Assembly: GCA_944329375.1 (NCBI GenBank)
Contig: CALVIB010000012.1
Coordinates: 1-33,281, forward strand
Direction: 5' to 3'
From: an uncultured Bacilli bacterium
GTDB lineage: Bacteria; Bacillota_I; Bacilli_A; RF39; UBA660
DNA length: 33,281 nt
The translations under genes were made by a program, and so were the position numbers. Under the pieces are notes generated by a model. The model worked only from the letters and a program-made list of their open reading frames with translations. It did not search any database and was not told where the DNA came from. This document shows positions 1 to 8,827 of the stretch, piece by piece; within the stretch, counting starts at the first letter, position 1; each line of letters starts with the position of its first letter.

Positions 1-10
1 TTAATATCAT
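1..10 (-). CDS. Possible 5' end of a gene running off the left edge
   Basis: An ATG at 10-8 on the minus strand lies 5 bases after a GAGGT-like ribosome binding site, downstream of a promoter-like pair (see 43-71). Only three codons (M-I-L) are inside the window, so nothing can be said about the product. The case rests only on the promoter, binding site and ATG lining up. Confidence 0.3.
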
Positions 11-42
11 ATGTTACCTCTTTCTAGAAGGTTATCCTTCAT

Positions 43-71
43 ATATTAACATACGATATTTTATAATCCAA
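43..71 (-). promoter_or_regulatory. Putative sigma-A promoter for the gene off the left edge
   Basis: On the minus strand TTGGAT (71-66), a 17-bp spacer and TAATAT (48-43) with an upstream TGn form an extended -10 promoter. A small GAAGG/CCTTC hairpin (27-40) lies between it and the ATG at position 10. Together with the terminator at 150-177 it separates the glycosyltransferase gene from the next unit. Confidence 0.4.
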
Positions 72-149
72 TTCCTTCAAAAAAATATCAAAATTTATAA
101 TAATTTGATTTTTTAAAACTATCATACACTAAATTATTGACAAACTTCC

Positions 150-177
150 ATTAAAAAACAAGATTTTACGCTTGTTT
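150..177 (-). terminator. Rho-independent terminator after the glycosyltransferase gene
   Basis: The arms AAACAAG (minus strand, 177-171) and CTTGTTT (162-156) enclose an 8-base loop and run into a T tract on the minus strand. It lies 21 bp after the stop of the gene ending at 198. Confidence 0.65.
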
Positions 178-197
178 CTTTGCTTTTAGTATTAAAA

Positions 198-1265
198 TTA
201 TTTAATATTTTCTAAAATAATTTCTTTATTTTTTAATAATCTTTCATCATCATCAATTTTAAGAGCTTCATCAACACACTCTAAAGCTCTACTATAATTT
301 CCTATATTAAAATAACAAATCGACAAGAAATCATATATACTAAAATCAGTACTAAACCATTCAGTAATATAAGTTTTATAACCTTTTTTAATATTTAATG
401 CCTTTTCTAAAAGTGGTATAGCTTTTTCATAATCTTGATTATCATAATAAAATAAAGCAAGTTCTGTATAAGCTTCCTTTAAATGTGGAGCTTCTAGTAA
501 AGCTTTTTGATACCAAAATTCAGCTTCTAATTTTCTATTTAAATGTTTATAACACCTACCAATAAACCTCATAGAAGCACATCTTTCATCTTTCCACGTA
601 GAATTTTTTAAAGACAAATGTTTTTCTAAAGTATCGATTGCCTCATTCCATCTCTCATAATACATATACTCTCTGCCCAAATAATGCATATTTCTATCAT
701 CTGAAGGATCTTCCGCAACAGACAACTCCAAAAGAGGCAAATAACTTCCTCTAGATTTACTCCTATCAGGATAATGATTTAATACTATTTTTTCATCAAA
801 CACCCTTTTCTCTACACCATCAAATTTTAAAACTTCATGTACAGGATGAGTCCATTTATAACCATATCTAGAATGTATTTTGTCAGAATAAAAACTAATT
901 ATAGGATTATTATTTTCATCTAAACTCCAATTAAAAGTATAACTAGCTCTAGTTGTATCTTTATCCCATATTTTTTCTAATTTATCTCGCCAACCTTTTT
1001 CAAACACTTCATCTAAATCTGTACATACACATATATCCGCATCTTCATCAACCATATCTAATGACACATTACGGGCCACATCAAATCTCCAAGGTTTAAT
1101 TATTTCTTTTTTTACTATTACTCCTAATTCTTTTAAAACATCATAACTATTATCTGTTGAACCAGTATCCAAAACAAATATTTTATCTGCTTCTTTCATA
1201 GAATCATACCATCTTTTTATAAATTTTTCTTCATTTTTGCATATAGCATAAACACATATTTTCAT
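198..1265 (-). CDS. Family 2 glycosyltransferase with C-terminal TPR repeats
   Basis: The N-terminal half is a GT-A fold: the start MKICVYAICKNEEKFI, then VLDTGSTDNS (nucleotide-sugar binding), and TDLDEVF, which carries the DxD-type metal-binding motif. The C-terminal half holds TPR-like helices such as AFWYQKALLEAPHLKEAYTE and YEKAIPLLEKALNI. The family transfers sugars from activated donors in the cytoplasm; acceptor and sugar cannot be read from sequence. The ATG at 1265 is chosen over one 39 bases upstream because GGAGG stands 8 bases before it. It follows sigE by 57 bp, where sigG sits in Bacillus; no terminator is visible between them, so read-through from the spoIIGA-sigE unit is possible. 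Confidence 0.85.
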   Translation of the reverse strand: MKICVYAICKNEEKFIKRWYDSMKEADKIFVLDTGSTDNSYDVLKELGVIVKKEIIKPWRFDVARNVSLDMVDEDADICVCTDLDEVFEKGWRDKLEKIWDKDTTRASYTFNWSLDENNNPIISFYSDKIHSRYGYKWTHPVHEVLKFDGVEKRVFDEKIVLNHYPDRSKSRGSYLPLLELSVAEDPSDDRNMHYLGREYMYYERWNEAIDTLEKHLSLKNSTWKDERCASMRFIGRCYKHLNRKLEAEFWYQKALLEAPHLKEAYTELALFYYDNQDYEKAIPLLEKALNIKKGYKTYITEWFSTDFSIYDFLSICYFNIGNYSRALECVDEALKIDDDERLLKNKEIILENIK

Positions 1266-1322
1266 ATTCCATCCCTCCATAATAGAATATGAAATCAATT
1301 TCAATATAATTATTCATAAACC

Positions 1323-2012
1323 CTAAATTTTATCAAGTAATTTTAATTTTCTAATAATTTTTTTCTCTATTCTAGATATATAAGATTGACTAATACCTAA
1401 TAATTCAGCCACATCTTTTTGAGTCATTTCTTCATTATCATAAAGACCATACCTTAAAATCATAATTTTCTTATCTCTTTCATTTAATTTTTCAATCTCA
1501 CCATATAACAACTTTTTATTTGTTTCTTCCTCCAATCCTTTAGTAACTATATCACTATCTGTTCCTAAAATATCTTCTAAATGTAACTCATTACCCTCTG
1601 AATCAAAACTTAAATTATCTTCAAAACTAATTTCTCCTTTTCTTCTTTTATTTTTTCTTAAAAACATTAATATTTCATTATCAATACATCTAGAAGCATA
1701 TGTGGCAAGCTTTATATTTTTATCAAGTTTATACGTATTTACCCCTTTAATTAAACCAACACTCCCAATACTCACTAAATCTTCCAAATCAACACCAGTA
1801 TTCTCATATTTTTTAGCTAAAAAAACAACTAATCTCAAATTATGCTCGATAAGTTTACCCCTAGCATTTTTATCACCATTAAGCCATAAAGTAACATACT
1901 TAACTTCATCTTCCTTAGATAAAGGTGCGGGTAATTTATCCGCACTACCAATAAAAAATACCCCATCCTTTTCAAAAAATCTTCTTAATAAATAAATCAA
2001 CTTTTTTATCAT
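1323..2012 (-). CDS. sigE: RNA polymerase sporulation sigma factor SigE (pro-form)
   Basis: A sigma-70 family factor of 229 residues that follows the Bacillus SigE pattern: NLRLVVFLAKKYENTG and DLVSIGSVGLIKGVNTY (region 2), then a region 4 helix-turn-helix with TQKDVAELLGISQSYISRIEK. SigE is the early mother-cell sigma factor of endospore formation, made as an inactive pro-protein. The sequence VFFIG (residues 18-22) matches the VYYIG processing site of B. subtilis pro-SigE, giving a pro-peptide about 8 residues shorter than in B. subtilis. The gene starts 2 bp after the stop of spoIIGA, the protease that activates it, with GGAAG 7 bases before the ATG. SigK is similar but is not paired with spoIIGA. 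Confidence 0.95.
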   Translation of the reverse strand: MIKKLIYLLRRFFEKDGVFFIGSADKLPAPLSKEDEVKYVTLWLNGDKNARGKLIEHNLRLVVFLAKKYENTGVDLEDLVSIGSVGLIKGVNTYKLDKNIKLATYASRCIDNEILMFLRKNKRRKGEISFEDNLSFDSEGNELHLEDILGTDSDIVTKGLEEETNKKLLYGEIEKLNERDKKIMILRYGLYDNEEMTQKDVAELLGISQSYISRIEKKIIRKLKLLDKI

Positions 2013-2014
2013 CT

Positions 2015-2782
2015 TTATCTTCCTTTCATTAAACCATTTAATAAAACATCCGCATCTGCTAACTTAAAATTCTTACTAAAACCTAAATAAACATTTTCAA
2101 AAACTCCCAAACCAATAACCTCGACCTTTTTAACTTTTATACATTCTAAGATTCCACTCCCTCCTATTACAATATATGGAATATATACTTTTTTATTTTT
2201 AAAATTATTATCGATATTAGTAATAATAACTAATGTATTTTTGTAAGTCAAAGTATTTCCAGAATCTAAATAACCATTTAAATTCAAAATTTTATTACCA
2301 ATATAAATATTTGTTTTAAAACTATAAATCATTCTCTGTTTAAAAAGTTTTATTTGCCTAACATATAAATATAAAATTATCGGCGAAATAATAATTAAAA
2401 ATAAAATACTAATGCTAAAACCTTTATTAAAAAATATAATTCCATTATGAGCATAAGAAAAATTAATATTCAAAAAATATAAAAAACCACCAAGTAAAAT
2501 ACTTACCATATAAAAACATCCAATATCAATAAAAAATCCTCTTAAACTTTTATATCCAAAACATACTATACACATAATAAAACTCAAATAAATTTTAATA
2601 AAAAATAATTCCAAAGAACCTATTTTAAAAAATAAAACTAAAATAGTTAAACTTCCAATAAAAGCTCCCAAAACAATTCTAAATATTTTTACATTCTTCT
2701 TTAAAATAACCACTACGGTTAAAAGTAAAAGAAAATCCAAATAAAAATTCAAAAACAAAAGACCATCTATATATATAATCAT
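2015..2782 (-). CDS. spoIIGA: Sporulation sigma-E factor processing peptidase SpoIIGA
   Basis: An integral membrane aspartic protease that cleaves pro-SigE at the sporulation septum. The N-terminal half contains about five hydrophobic helices. The C-terminal half carries the catalytic motif LDSGN with Asp173 (numbering from the chosen start), followed by a YIPYIVIGGSG segment typical of the pepsin-like half-domain. The ATG at 2782 starts MIIYIDGLLF, typical of the family N-terminus, with GGTGG 4 bases upstream; the longer reading frame up to 2854 lacks a binding site. At 255 residues it is shorter than the roughly 309 of B. subtilis. Co-transcribed with sigE, and 49 bp after proS. Confidence 0.93.
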   Translation of the reverse strand: MIIYIDGLLFLNFYLDFLLLLTVVVILKKNVKIFRIVLGAFIGSLTILVLFFKIGSLELFFIKIYLSFIMCIVCFGYKSLRGFFIDIGCFYMVSILLGGFLYFLNINFSYAHNGIIFFNKGFSISILFLIIISPIILYLYVRQIKLFKQRMIYSFKTNIYIGNKILNLNGYLDSGNTLTYKNTLVIITNIDNNFKNKKVYIPYIVIGGSGILECIKVKKVEVIGLGVFENVYLGFSKNFKLADADVLLNGLMKGR

Positions 2783-2831
2783 AAAACCACCATTTAAAGT
2801 ATAAAAAAAATGACTTAAATATAATGTCATT

Positions 2832-4514
2832 TTATATATTTTTAACAAAATCAATTACTTCATCCAATTTAAATTCTCCATCAACCTTACCATCACGTGA
2901 TTTTAATTCCAAAATACCATCAGAGGCTTTCTTACCAATTGTAATCCTATAAGGAATACCAACTAATTCCATATCCTTAAACTTAACGCCAGCTCTTTCA
3001 TCTCTATCATCAAGTAAAACATCAACACCCATTTTATTAAATTCATCATATAAATCTAAAGCTATCTTACTTTGAGTATTATCTTTCATATTAATAACTA
3101 TAATACCAACTGTAAAAGGAGCGACAGAAACAGGCCAAACTAAACCATATTCATCTGCTTTTTGTTCAGCAATAGCTGCCATACATCTAGCAACCCCTAT
3201 GCCATAACATCCCATATATACAGGTTTTAGCTTGTTTTCTTCATCTAAATAATTTAAATCTAAAGCTTCTGAATATTTTGTACCTAACTTAAATGTATTA
3301 CCTATTTCAATACCTTTTTTAAAATAAATCTTTCCTCCACATTTTGGACAAATATCTCCTTCACAAACATTTACAATATCTCCATACATATAAATATCAA
3401 AATCATCTATATTTACATTAATATAATGATATCCATCTTTATTTGCTCCACATACAAAATTACTCATATTAATAACTTCATTATCTACAATTATTTTTGC
3501 ATTTACCCCAATAGGACCTAAAGACCCAAACGAAGCATCAGTTACCGTTTTAAGTTCATCTAATGTAGCCATCTCCACACTCTGAGCTCCTAATAATTTT
3601 CTAAGTTTTGTATCATTTAAATCTCTATTACCTTTAACCAAAGCCAAAATAATTTCTCCATCAACATTATAAACTAATGTTTTAACAGTTTTATCAATAT
3701 CAACCTTTAAAAACTTAACAACATCTTCAATTGTTTTAACATTTGGTGTTGCAACTAACTCTCGTTTTTTCTTATCTTCTTTAGAAAATTCCATAGCTTT
3801 AACAGGGGCGACTTCAATATTAGAGCCAAAAGAACAACTATCACACATCACTAAAATATCTTCTCCAATATCTGTAACCGCTTGAAATTCCTCTGATAAA
3901 TCTCCACCCATAACTCCAGTATCAGCGTGTACAATTCTATAATCAATTTCCATTCTATTAAATGCATTTTTATAAGCTTCTACCATTTTTTGATAACTAA
4001 CTTCCCCAGTATCTTTATTAGTATCAAAACTATAAGCATCTTTCATTGTAAATTCCCTTGTTCTAATTAAACCAAAACGAGGTCTTGCTTCATCTCTAAA
4101 TTTATCTTGAATCTGATAAATATTAAATGGCATATCTCTATAAGATTTTATTTTTTCTTTAGCTGCCATTACAAATAATTCTTCATGAGTAGGTCCTAGA
4201 CAAAACTCACGATTATTTCTATCATTTAATTTAAACATATCAGAGCCAAAAGAATCATATCTATGTGATTTGTGAAAAATTTCACTTGGAATTAAAGCAG
4301 GCATCAAAACCTCATTAGCTCCCGCTTTATCCATTTCTTCTCTAATAATATTTTCTATTTTTCTTTTAACCCTAAGCCCCATAGGCATAAACATATATAC
4401 CCCACTAGCTTCCTTTTTAACCATGCCACTTCTTACTAATAAATTACCACTCTTACTATCTTCATCTTTAATATCATCTCTAATAGTATAGAAAAAACTA
4501 TTACTTAATTTCAT
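2832..4514 (-). CDS. proS: Prolyl-tRNA synthetase (bacterial type, with editing domain)
   Basis: Charges tRNA-Pro with proline. The 560-residue protein has class II catalytic motifs: motif 2 around RPRFGLIRTREFTMKDAYSF, and motif 3 around GCYGIGVARCMAAIAEQ. The insertion between them (about residues 230-390) is the editing domain found in bacterial-type enzymes. The C-terminal anticodon-binding domain begins near APFTVGIIVINMKD. AGGAGG stands 7 bases before the ATG. Expression is under a proline-type T-box leader with its own consensus promoter directly upstream, so the gene can be induced when uncharged tRNA-Pro accumulates. Confidence 0.97.
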   Translation of the reverse strand: MKLSNSFFYTIRDDIKDEDSKSGNLLVRSGMVKKEASGVYMFMPMGLRVKRKIENIIREEMDKAGANEVLMPALIPSEIFHKSHRYDSFGSDMFKLNDRNNREFCLGPTHEELFVMAAKEKIKSYRDMPFNIYQIQDKFRDEARPRFGLIRTREFTMKDAYSFDTNKDTGEVSYQKMVEAYKNAFNRMEIDYRIVHADTGVMGGDLSEEFQAVTDIGEDILVMCDSCSFGSNIEVAPVKAMEFSKEDKKKRELVATPNVKTIEDVVKFLKVDIDKTVKTLVYNVDGEIILALVKGNRDLNDTKLRKLLGAQSVEMATLDELKTVTDASFGSLGPIGVNAKIIVDNEVINMSNFVCGANKDGYHYINVNIDDFDIYMYGDIVNVCEGDICPKCGGKIYFKKGIEIGNTFKLGTKYSEALDLNYLDEENKLKPVYMGCYGIGVARCMAAIAEQKADEYGLVWPVSVAPFTVGIIVINMKDNTQSKIALDLYDEFNKMGVDVLLDDRDERAGVKFKDMELVGIPYRITIGKKASDGILELKSRDGKVDGEFKLDEVIDFVKNI

Positions 4515-4526
4515 TTAAAAACCTCC

Positions 4527-4722
4527 TAACAAAAAAAGAATGATACATAAGGAGTGCGTATGCACGGTACCATCCTTTTATTAACTTAATTTAAGATAAC
4601 GGTCTTACCCGAAAATGTTTTCATTTCTCTCAGAAAGTAGGAATTAAATACTATCATAACTTGCTTTCACCAACCAAGTTCGCTTTATATGAGGAAATAT
4701 TTAATATTCTTTCATCATCGAT
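4527..4722 (-). promoter_or_regulatory. T-box riboswitch, proline specifier (CCU)
   Basis: The minus strand carries the T-box core AGGATGGTACCGTGC (4576-4562), whose TGG pairs with the tRNA acceptor end. Stem I begins with GAAAG (4713-4709) pairing with CTTTC (4637-4633). Above it ATTAAATA pairs with TATTTAAT, leaving an internal loop whose 3' side reads TCCTA (4642-4638). The in-loop codon is CCU (4641-4639), a proline codon followed by A, matching proS downstream. A stem III-like hairpin (GAAATG/CATTTTC) precedes the antiterminator. The antiterminator AAGGA/TCCTT with GTGC/GCAC (4577-4549) competes with the terminator at 4531-4575. Confidence 0.9.
4531..4575 (-). terminator. Regulated terminator of the proS T-box leader
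   Basis: GGATGGTAC (4575-4567, minus strand) pairs with GTATCATTC (4546-4538), using G-U pairs, and is followed by seven T. The 5' arm contains T-box bases, so pairing of the T-box with uncharged tRNA excludes this hairpin. Confidence 0.8.
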
Positions 4723-4732
4723 TTACAAATTA

Positions 4733-4761
4733 ATATTAACATTTTTTTTTTAACTTGTCAA
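4733..4761 (-). promoter_or_regulatory. Sigma-A promoter of proS
   Basis: TTGACA (4761-4756), a 17-bp spacer and TAATAT (4738-4733) with TGn just upstream. It lies at the stop codon of the AI-2E permease gene and places transcription start near the beginning of the T-box leader. Confidence 0.75.
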
Positions 4762-4763
4762 AA

Positions 4764-5828
4764 TCATTTAATAATTTTATACCTTCTTTTTTTATTAATT
4801 CTCAAAATATCCTTTTTAAAAAATTTAAATGTCGCAATTGCTATAATAGCAACTGGAAGTGAAATAATAATACCTAAAACACCAAGTAACGCCCCACCTG
4901 CAAACACTGAAATAATAACCACTAAAGGATGTACCTGATTACTATTACCATATACAAATGGATTAATAATATAACCATCAACCGCTGAAAAAACTAAGAA
5001 AACAATACAAGTTTTAATAAATAAAGCTGGACTAATTACAAAAGCTGTAATAGCTGCAATAACATTAGTAATAATACCTCCAAAATAAGGAATTAAATTA
5101 CCTAAAGCTGCTAAGGTTCCAAGCATTAAAGCATTTGGATGACCTATTAAAGTATATATAATAGTATATTCAAAAAACGAAATAATTACTATCTTCATAA
5201 AACCGACAATATACTTTCTCATCTCATCATCGATAGTTGCCACATATCTATATATTTTTTTAGATTTATGAGATAAATATTCTTTAACAAAATTCCTTAT
5301 CTTATCCATATCAGCTAAAAAATAAACAAACGAAGCTAAAACAATAAATATTTTAGAAATATAATCAATAGAAACACCTATAAAACTTAAAGCTCCATTA
5401 GAAATATAAGTGCCTAACTTTTCTAAAGTATCATTAAAACTTATAGATAAAGTATTTTGAATATCTTTAAAATCAATATTGTAATCGGATGATATTTCCC
5501 TTAAAAAAGAAATAATACCATTAAATAAACTAGTAAGCTGCGACATAATAGTTGGTGTAATTAAAACTAATATTAAACAAATAATCCCAAAAGCTCCACC
5601 TACTACAATAAGCATAGATAAAGCTTTAGGTAAACCTTTATCAGTTAATTTTTTTACTATCGGATAAAAAGCATATGCAATAGCAAAAGCTATTAAAAAA
5701 GGAAGTAATATATTAAAAAGCAAACTAATAGTTCCAAACCAAAAATCTTTAGCTTGATAAACTAAATAAACTATAAGTACTAGTAAAACTGCATTTATAA
5801 GTTTAAAATCTAATCTATTTTTTATCAT
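4764..5828 (-). CDS. AI-2E family transporter (membrane permease)
   Basis: A 354-residue polytopic membrane protein with about seven or eight hydrophobic segments and a central amphipathic stretch. Family landmarks are NILLPFLIAFAIAYAFYPIV near the N-terminus, LAALGNLIPYFGGIIT, and VHPLVVIISVFAGGALLGVLGIIISLPVA near the C-terminus. Members include AI-2 exporters, Na+/H+ antiporter-like proteins and sporulation proteins such as YtvI; the substrate here is unknown. The ATG at 5828 is preferred because AAGGAG lies 7 bases upstream, while earlier in-frame ATGs fall within dtd with no binding site. It overlaps dtd by 14 bp, so translation is probably coupled. Confidence 0.85.
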   Translation of the reverse strand: MIKNRLDFKLINAVLLVLIVYLVYQAKDFWFGTISLLFNILLPFLIAFAIAYAFYPIVKKLTDKGLPKALSMLIVVGGAFGIICLILVLITPTIMSQLTSLFNGIISFLREISSDYNIDFKDIQNTLSISFNDTLEKLGTYISNGALSFIGVSIDYISKIFIVLASFVYFLADMDKIRNFVKEYLSHKSKKIYRYVATIDDEMRKYIVGFMKIVIISFFEYTIIYTLIGHPNALMLGTLAALGNLIPYFGGIITNVIAAITAFVISPALFIKTCIVFLVFSAVDGYIINPFVYGNSNQVHPLVVIISVFAGGALLGVLGIIISLPVAIIAIATFKFFKKDILRINKKRRYKIIK

Positions 5829-6270
5829 CGACATGCTCCTTCTGTAAAAGAATTGTAACAGGTCCATCATTTTGAATATTAACAATCATTTCTGCCCCAA
5901 AAACTCCAGTCTCCACATGGACATATTTACTTAATCTTTCATTAAATATTTTATATAATTTTAAAGCATTTATACTATCTAAAGCTTTCGCATAACTTGG
6001 TCTATTACCTTTTTTATTATCAGCATATAAAGTAAACTGAGAAATACTTAAAACCTTACCATTAATATCTAATAAAGATTTATTCATTACTCCATTTTCA
6101 TCATCAAAAATCCTTAAATTTAAAACTTTTTTAATTAAATAATCTATTTCTTTTTCACTATCATTTAAAGTAAAACCTATAAACAAAACTAATCCTTTAT
6201 CTATCTTACCAGTAACTTTACCACTAACTGATACATTTGAATTTAAACTTCTTTGAACAAGTATTCTCAT
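5815..6270 (-). CDS. dtd: D-aminoacyl-tRNA deacylase
   Basis: Hydrolyses D-amino acids mischarged onto tRNA. The 151-residue protein has the full-length DTD pattern: start MRILVQRSLNSNVSV, central SISQFTLYADNKKGNRPSY (SQFT motif), and C-terminal NDGPVTILL containing the Gly-Pro motif that sets chiral specificity. GAGAGG lies 8 bases before the ATG. The ATG overlaps the relA stop (ATGA). relA-dtd is a conserved pair in Bacilli. Confidence 0.95.
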   Translation of the reverse strand: MRILVQRSLNSNVSVSGKVTGKIDKGLVLFIGFTLNDSEKEIDYLIKKVLNLRIFDDENGVMNKSLLDINGKVLSISQFTLYADNKKGNRPSYAKALDSINALKLYKIFNERLSKYVHVETGVFGAEMIVNIQNDGPVTILLQKEHVDDKK

Positions 6271-8432
6271 TTAATTAACCTCTCTACATCAGTAACTTCA
6301 GGTATCATTTTAATATCATTCATAAGTTTAACAAGTTGTTCTTTATTATTCACTAAAACTGTCATTTCGATAGCATCATCTTCTTTAGATTTATGACTAT
6401 TAAACCTTCTAACTGGAATATCATTATTAGCCGCTTTAGAAATAATATTTATTAATGAATTATTATCACTATTAGCTCTTACTAAAATATTAGTAGGTAA
6501 TTTAGAACTTTCCATATTCCATTTAACTTCGATTAATCTCTCATCTAAATTTGATACATTAGGGCAAACCATCCTATGAACTGTAACTCCATAACCTTTA
6601 GTAATATAACCAACTATCCTATCTCCTGGAACAGGGTTACAACATGAAGCTAAATTAACCTTAATATCATCTATACCAGCAACCCCAACCAAACTATTAC
6701 TAGTATTCTGTTTTTGACTACCTTTACTTACTTTTTCTAAAAGCTTTTCTTCTTTAGATACTTCCTTTTTTAAATAAGTATCCATAACTGAAGTAATTGA
6801 TATCTTTAAACTACCTAAATTACCATATAACTCATTTAAAGAATTAAATTTTAAATCAGATAATAGTTTCTTTAATTTACTATCATCAAAAAAATCATCA
6901 TTACTTATCTTTCTTTTCTTTAACTCCTTATTTAATATATCTTCGCCTTTTTTAATATTTTCTTCTTTATTAACCCTATTAAAAAATGCTTTAATTTTAT
7001 TTTTTGCTTGAGTTGTTTTAACTATATTTAACCATTCTCTACTAGGACCAGTTGAATTATTATTTGTAATAATTTTAACAATATCATCACTTTTTAACTC
7101 ATAGTCTAAAGGAACCATATGTGAATTAACAATTGCTCCCGTAGCTTTATCTCCAACATTAGTATGAACCTTATAAGCAAAATCAATAGGTGTTGACCCA
7201 GCTGGAAGTTCTATAACATCCCCTAAAGGTGTAAAAACATAAATAGTATTTTGAAAAACCTCTTTTTTAACAGTATTAACAAAATCTTCTGGATTATCTT
7301 GTTCCTTTTTTAAATCCATAATAGCCCTAAAAAATTGTAATTTTTGTTCCATCTCATTTTGCATAACAGCTTTAACAGAGCCTTTTTCTTTATAAGACCA
7401 GTGTGAAGCAATACCATATTCAGCTACCCTATCCATCTCATAAGTTCTGATTTGAATTTCATATAACTGACCATCTACTCCAAAAACTGTTGTATGAAGT
7501 GATTGATACATATTTGTTTTAGGCATTGCGATATAATCTTTAAATCTTTTTGGTTTTGGTCTAAACTTAGAATGAATAATTCCTAAAGCTTGATAACAAT
7601 CTTGCTCTGTATCAACTAAAATTCTCAAAGCAAGCAAATCATAAATATCACTAAATCTTTTACCTTTTTCTAACTTTTTATAAATACTATAAATACTTTT
7701 AGAACGTCCTTTAATTTCATGTTTAATATCATGTTTATTTAAAAGGTCTGATACACTTTCAATCATCTTAGCTACACTATTATCTCTTTCCGCTTTAGTC
7801 GCATTTAATTTTTCAACAATATCATAATATTCTAAAGGCTTTAAATAACGTAAACAATATTCTTCTAAATCTTGCTTAATACTATTAATACCTAGTCTAT
7901 CAGCAATAGGCGTTAAAATATCTAAAGTTTCCCTAGCCGTAGCTTTTTGTTTTTTTTCACTATGTACAAATAATGTCTGCATATTATTTAATCTATCAGC
8001 AAGTTTAATAATAATAACCCTAACATCCTCAGTTAAACCGACAATAATTTTTCTCTGATTATTAATTAAAGCTTCAGTTGTCCCAGATATTTTAAGTTTA
8101 TTAATCTTAGTAACTCCATCCACTAAAACAGAAATATTATGCCCAAATTTTTCTTCTATTTCTTTTATAGAAACATTGCAGTCTTCTACAACATCATGTA
8201 ATAATGCCGCAGATAATGTTTCGTAATCCGCATTTATCCTTGTTAAAATATATGCAACATTCAAAGGATGAATAATATAATCTTCGCCAGTTAAACGTTT
8301 TTGCCCAAAATGTTTTATTGAAGCAAATTTATAAGCTTCATCTATAACCTTTAATTCATCTTTATCGGTAATATAAGTTTTAATTTTTTCCATAAGTTTT
8401 TCAATTGTCAAATCTTTTTGGTGTTTACCCAT
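6267..8432 (-). CDS. relA: Bifunctional (p)ppGpp synthetase/hydrolase (Rel)
   Basis: Stringent-response enzyme making and degrading (p)ppGpp. The order is an HD hydrolase domain (KHFGQKRLTGEDYIIHPL, then LLHDVVED), a synthetase domain (RFKDYIAMPKTNMYQSLHTT and EIQIRT), a TGS domain (IYVFTPLGDVIELPAGSTPI), a zinc-finger-like segment (ASCCNPVPGDRIVGYI) and a C-terminal ACT domain. The HD residues and the RFKD motif suggest that both activities are present. The ATG at 8432 is preferred: AAGAAGG lies 8 bases before it and overlaps the alternative GTG at 8441. At 721 residues the length is normal. It follows the comN-like gene by 13 bp. Confidence 0.96.
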   Translation of the reverse strand: MGKHQKDLTIEKLMEKIKTYITDKDELKVIDEAYKFASIKHFGQKRLTGEDYIIHPLNVAYILTRINADYETLSAALLHDVVEDCNVSIKEIEEKFGHNISVLVDGVTKINKLKISGTTEALINNQRKIIVGLTEDVRVIIIKLADRLNNMQTLFVHSEKKQKATARETLDILTPIADRLGINSIKQDLEEYCLRYLKPLEYYDIVEKLNATKAERDNSVAKMIESVSDLLNKHDIKHEIKGRSKSIYSIYKKLEKGKRFSDIYDLLALRILVDTEQDCYQALGIIHSKFRPKPKRFKDYIAMPKTNMYQSLHTTVFGVDGQLYEIQIRTYEMDRVAEYGIASHWSYKEKGSVKAVMQNEMEQKLQFFRAIMDLKKEQDNPEDFVNTVKKEVFQNTIYVFTPLGDVIELPAGSTPIDFAYKVHTNVGDKATGAIVNSHMVPLDYELKSDDIVKIITNNNSTGPSREWLNIVKTTQAKNKIKAFFNRVNKEENIKKGEDILNKELKKRKISNDDFFDDSKLKKLLSDLKFNSLNELYGNLGSLKISITSVMDTYLKKEVSKEEKLLEKVSKGSQKQNTSNSLVGVAGIDDIKVNLASCCNPVPGDRIVGYITKGYGVTVHRMVCPNVSNLDERLIEVKWNMESSKLPTNILVRANSDNNSLINIISKAANNDIPVRRFNSHKSKEDDAIEMTVLVNNKEQLVKLMNDIKMIPEVTDVERLIK

Positions 8433-8445
8433 ACTTATCACCTTC

Positions 8446-8718
8446 TTAAAAATCTAAATAAATTTTTCTATTTTTTTCATTTATTTTTTCTTTAAAATAA
8501 TCATCAACTAGTGCATTATCACAATTTAAAATATCACTAACCATATCACTAAGCATTAAATCATGACTACTTTTCCATTTTTTTTCTTTTAAATAATTCC
8601 ATATATCCTCTGGTTTCAAATAACCATAACCATTCGCTTTAAGTTCACTCATTTTAGTATTTAAAGCGGGTCTCAAACGATTGTATAATTCTTCTAAAGA
8701 TTTAAATTCTAAATCCAT
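8446..8718 (-). CDS. ComN-like post-transcriptional regulator family protein
   Basis: A 90-residue soluble protein with the pattern GYGYLKPEDIWNYLKEKKWK followed by LMLSDMVSDILN, resembling the short ComN/YrzD family of Bacilli. In B. subtilis comN lies in the spoVB-comN-secDF-recJ-apt-relA-dtd neighbourhood, and here it sits between spoVB and relA-dtd, which supports the call. In B. subtilis ComN affects comE mRNA; no com genes are visible in this window. The start has an AGGGG-type binding site 8 bases before the ATG. Confidence 0.7.
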   Translation of the reverse strand: MDLEFKSLEELYNRLRPALNTKMSELKANGYGYLKPEDIWNYLKEKKWKSSHDLMLSDMVSDILNCDNALVDDYFKEKINEKNRKIYLDF

Positions 8719-8741
8719 TTTCTCATCCCCTTATATTTATC

Positions 8742-8770
8742 ATTATATATTAATTTTCCTTATTTTTAAA
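8742..8770 (-). promoter_or_regulatory. Putative promoter of the comN-relA-dtd unit
   Basis: TTTAAA (8770-8765), a 17-bp spacer and a perfect TATAAT (8747-8742), 24 bp before the comN-like ATG. The -35 is weak. Confidence 0.4.
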
Positions 8771-8775
8771 GTAAC

Positions 8776-8804
8776 TTGAATTTTTTTCTGAAAAATGTTA
8801 TTAT
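8776..8804 (+). promoter_or_regulatory. Sigma-A promoter of the unknown gene at 8828
   Basis: TTGAAT, a 17-bp spacer and TATTAT with TGT upstream (extended -10). It is divergent from and overlaps the region of the comN promoter. Confidence 0.6.
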
Positions 8805-8827
8805 TGTTTCCCAAAGGAGATGAAAAT

